Shown one piece after another: positions 34,048-36,568 of a stretch of 36,568 bases of DNA. The notes under the pieces were generated by a model, which saw only the letters and a list, made by a program, of their open reading frames with translations, ran no database searches and was not told the origin of the DNA. Position 1 is the stretch's first letter. Every line of letters begins with the position of its first letter. Origin of the DNA: Choanephora cucurbitarum (taxonomy: Eukaryota > Mucoromycota > Mucoromycetes > Mucorales > Choanephoraceae); assembly GCA_025331435.1 (NCBI GenBank), contig JAIWNI010000171.1:1-36568 (forward strand), written 5' to 3'. The translations under genes were made by a program, and so were the position numbers.

Positions 34048-34793
34048 ATGAACAATAATGCAAACACAAACGACGATCTTAGAATCGCTGAATTCGATAG
34101 AGAACAGGAAGCGCAAACAGCTATAGCTACTTTTCAAGATTATGTTGGGTTTTTGGCAATAAATGGCGATATTTTTTGGATATGAAGATATGCCTTTTAA
34201 AAGTTACAGATCCATCAAATGGGCGTCTTCTTAACACATTCGTCTCTCAGAAAACGAATATGCATGCCTTCTAGACTACTACACACTTACATACGTTAGA
34301 TTTACATTTTCAAACGATGTAGAGAAGTTCAAATCCATTGACCTCTTAGGGCACAATTATTCATCTCAACTCACAGGCAGTAATAGAGGTGTCTATGTCG
34401 ATGCATTTCGAAAGAAAGGAAGTGAGATCGACTCCATGCTAGATGAGATTACATTACAAACCGGTGCAATTAGATTCTTTTTCAGACACACACCTCCACT
34501 AGAAGACGAAAATGACGATGCTCCTCAAAAAACTGGATCATTACTTTGCTTTTGTACTCCGCTTCAAGCTTCCCAGGGAAGGGATAGAGGATTTACTGTC
34601 CTACAGAGACGACGGCATGCAGCCTTTTGTCGAGTAATTGAAGACGACGATTTTTTTGTATACTCCCAGTACACAAGATCCATTTGACTTTACATTTGTA
34701 TCACCTAGATATTGCCAACATAGTAGTAACTTTGCATACACCAAGAAAAATCTGATGAAGTATTTAAAGGATGACAAGATTTTAGTTTATTGA
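34048..34793 (+). pseudogene. unknown gene, decayed by frameshifts, convergent with the 34800-36030 gene
   Basis: The ATG at 34048 opens MNNNANTNDDLRIAEFDREQ...FLAINGDIF and runs into TGA after a six-T run. Coding-like sequence continues in other frames: KVTDPSNGRLLNTFVSQ; then from about 34234 ENEYACLLDYYTLTYV, NYSSQLTGSNRGVYVDAF and MLDEITLQTGAIRFFF; then LKKLDHYFAFVLRFKLPREG with EDLLSYRDDGMQPFVE; then an in-frame TAA; and finally DPFDFTFVSPRYCQHSS to a TGA at 34791-34793. Three shifts occur, two next to homopolymers (T6, A6). No introns are apparent and no family is recognised. It ends six bases before the stop of the opposite gene. Confidence 0.5.
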
Positions 34794-34799
34794 ACGCTT

Positions 34800-36030
34800 T
34801 TATTTACAATCAAGGTCTGACAAAGAAACTGATTCCTGCTCCCCAAAAGTGTCTTCTCTAATACCCCAAGAGGGAAGTTTTTTGACCGACAAAGGGGCTT
34901 CAACATCACCGAATTCAAGTCTGGTTTTCTTAGCAGTACCAAATTGACCCATCTTCTTTGTCGATCTTCTGCATTCATTAAGGTAATTAAAGAACAAGAT
35001 ACACTAAAAGACAAAACCATTTAGTTCTTAATACCATGATATACTAGGATCTAAATCTTTTTTATAACTACCTTGGTCCTTCTGTAAGAAGGAGCTTTTC
35101 TCACGGTGATCTCCTCGTTGTTTTCAATAACATCCTCTAGATCTGATGTGGTATCATCACAAAGAAGTCGCTCACATTCAGCATGATGACCAAACTTTTC
35201 AACACAGTCATCAACATTCTTTGAAAAGGCCGTTCTTCTCTCGCGAAGAACCTTTCACATCAAGGTTAGTATTTGTCGACCTAACGTTCTCCATTTGTAT
35301 TAATTTACTTACATATGTTTTGCAAGAACTTGCATTGTTTCGCAATCTTTTAAGGGCTTGCACAGCTACAGGCTTGATTTCATCTTCTGCCTCTCTCTTC
35401 AGGCTGTTGATTCCACTACGAAAAATTTCCACGAAGTACTTTCGCTTTTGTGTTGGCCCACATTTCAAGCTAGCATCAACCTCTGATACCTTGGGACGGA
35501 CGGCCAGTTGAGCAACGATGCTGCTGGCAATCTTCATGTTTTCCTCGTTGTTCATAAGACTGGAATCTATTTTTCTTTGAATATCCCTCAAGGCTCTTAC
35601 CTCAGCTGTCTTCATGGCTGTCTATGTTGTTTGATTTATCAGCTAGTACCCTAAGCCGCAAAAGTCGAAAGTATAAAAGCTGAAGACTCACTCTGATTGC
35701 ATTTCTAGTAATTTTACCAGGACCACGACCGATGGAAGTGCTAGCCATCACCCTCTTGACCATAGTCTTCAGACCATCCAATTCCTTCTTCAAGACATGC
35801 ATTTGAGTGCTCATATCTTGGATCTGCGCATCCTTCTTAGCCATCTCTTGCCGAGTAGTCGACTTGAAATCTTGAGTACTCTTCTGAATATCGGTCATTA
35901 GAGTTTTCAGCTCATTCAGCTCCAAAGACATCGTATTCTTTTGACGGATTTCGTTGTTTACACGAGCTACAAAACGAGAAGGTGTATCAATAGGAATTGC
36001 TTGTCTGTTGTTGTTTTTATTGTTGCTCAT
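34800..36030 (-). CDS. hypothetical coiled-coil protein, four exons, 343 residues
   Basis: Exons 36030-35692, 35621-35313, 35251-35072 and 35003-34800. The introns are 70, 61 and 68 bases (donors GTGAGT, GTAAGT, GTAGTT; a perfect TACTAAC branch point in the second). All joins are in phase 0 and the frame is open throughout, ending TGT AAA TAA. Exon 1 (1-113) has an Asn-rich start and a long heptad pattern (LNELKTLMTDIQKSTQ, DMSTQMHVLKKELDGLKTMV). Exon 2 (114-216) is mixed charge with EIKPVAVQALKRLRNN. Exon 3 (217-276) has spaced Cys/His (DDCVEKFGHHAECERLLC) and an acidic run. Exon 4 (277-343) is basic at first (ECRRSTKKMG). No signal peptide or membrane segment is seen. No known family is recognised; a nuclear or structural role would be a guess. 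It is the only multi-exon gene here without a frame break. Confidence 0.85.
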
Positions 36031-36568
36031 TGTGAGAATTTTTTGTAAAAGAGATAACAGAAGAGTGGAGTCAGGAAATTATGTTGTGGTTTAAATATAT
36101 TCTCTTACTTACTGATTTGTAGATCTGGATACACAACGTCAACAATGCTTGTATAACCCGAAGAAAAATTTTCTTTGACAGATTTTACCTCCCCGCTCTT
36201 AAGTGCCACTTTTTTTTTATTCTTTCTTTCCCTTTTTTCTTTCGCTCTTTTCTTTCGCTTTTTTTTTTTAATCTATGAAGTAAGGTTTATTTTCGCTCTT
36301 GCAGACAAAAGCGTCTAGTGCTTCATTTTTTTTCCGGATATTATCAGTAACGTCTTTTAAGATAAAAGGTTGATATTATAATGTTCAATCAAGCGCGCAT
36401 CTAACATATACTTCTCATAGGTTACTTGTCTATGTAGCCATTGGTCTCTATTTTTAAGGCGGGTAATAACTATAACTACATGTTCGTATTATCTTTGTTT
36501 GACAAAAATTTTCACCCTTTAGATTTTTCTTTGGTAAATCTTACTGTATGGGTTCTTTGAAAAATTAA
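36031..36568. promoter_or_regulatory. upstream region of the 36030 gene
   Basis: On the minus strand a TATA-like ATATATTTAAAC (about 36094-36104) lies 65-75 bases before the ATG. Further upstream is an uninterrupted homopurine stretch (36208-36270, read as pyrimidine on the plus strand) with repeated CTTTCGCT units. Purine/pyrimidine tracts are common upstream elements in fungal promoters. The rest, to 36568, shows nothing recognisable. Confidence 0.4.

Noticed and set aside
1..36568. CRISPR arrays, operons or ribosome-binding sites
   Set aside because: The introns, TATA boxes and poly(A) signals are eukaryotic; no spaced short repeats of CRISPR type were seen.

Overview
The window looks like an AT-rich, repeat-loaded stretch of a fungal nuclear genome, most likely an early-diverging (Mucoromycota-type) fungus. 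The evidence is introns of 53-70 bases with GT(A/G)AGT-like donors, CTAAC branch points and AG acceptors, AT-rich spacers, and a set of transposon families known from such fungi (hAT, Tnp2/CACTA-like, OTU-carrying elements, Ty3/gypsy). The lineage is an inference from style and protein resemblance; no search was possible.

Layout. 1-1301: the 5' end of a hAT DNA transposon on the minus strand, with a transposase carrying a nonsense codon. 1302-6065: gene-poor, with one solo LTR (4624-5060). 6066-9210: a Tnp2-type transposase pseudogene on the minus strand, with five recognisable introns and several frameshifts. 9211-21300: mostly non-coding, but with a decayed four-exon gene of unknown function with a Thr-rich repeat (10703-11886), an inverted-repeat unit holding a 59-codon basic ORF (15682-16135), a weak TA-flanked terminal inverted repeat pair (17173/20885) and a 637-bp solo LTR (19156-19792). 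21302-22715: an endonuclease-like fragment and an OTU-protease transposon pseudogene in convergent orientation.

23244-32392 is the richest part: a second, plus-strand Tnp2-type transposase pseudogene that has been invaded four times. The insertions are a 277-bp solo LTR, a complete 5.2-kb Ty3/gypsy retrotransposon (24685-29853), an 892-bp solo LTR and a 445-bp solo LTR. Target-site duplications can be read directly, and at two of the four sites the transposase reading frame continues when the insertion and one duplication copy are ignored. The gypsy element is young (its 255-bp LTRs differ at one base) and carries gag, protease, RT, RNase H and integrase, with one single-base frameshift between RT and RNase H.

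32393-36568: two canonical introns without an ORF, a 193-bp imperfect foldback, a decayed plus-strand gene (34048-34793), and facing it six bases away the one clearly intact non-transposon-like gene, a four-exon, 343-residue coiled-coil protein of unknown function (34800-36030, minus). The window is thus mainly a transposon graveyard with layered, datable insertions. The unknown convergent gene pair at the right end is the best candidate for something undescribed.
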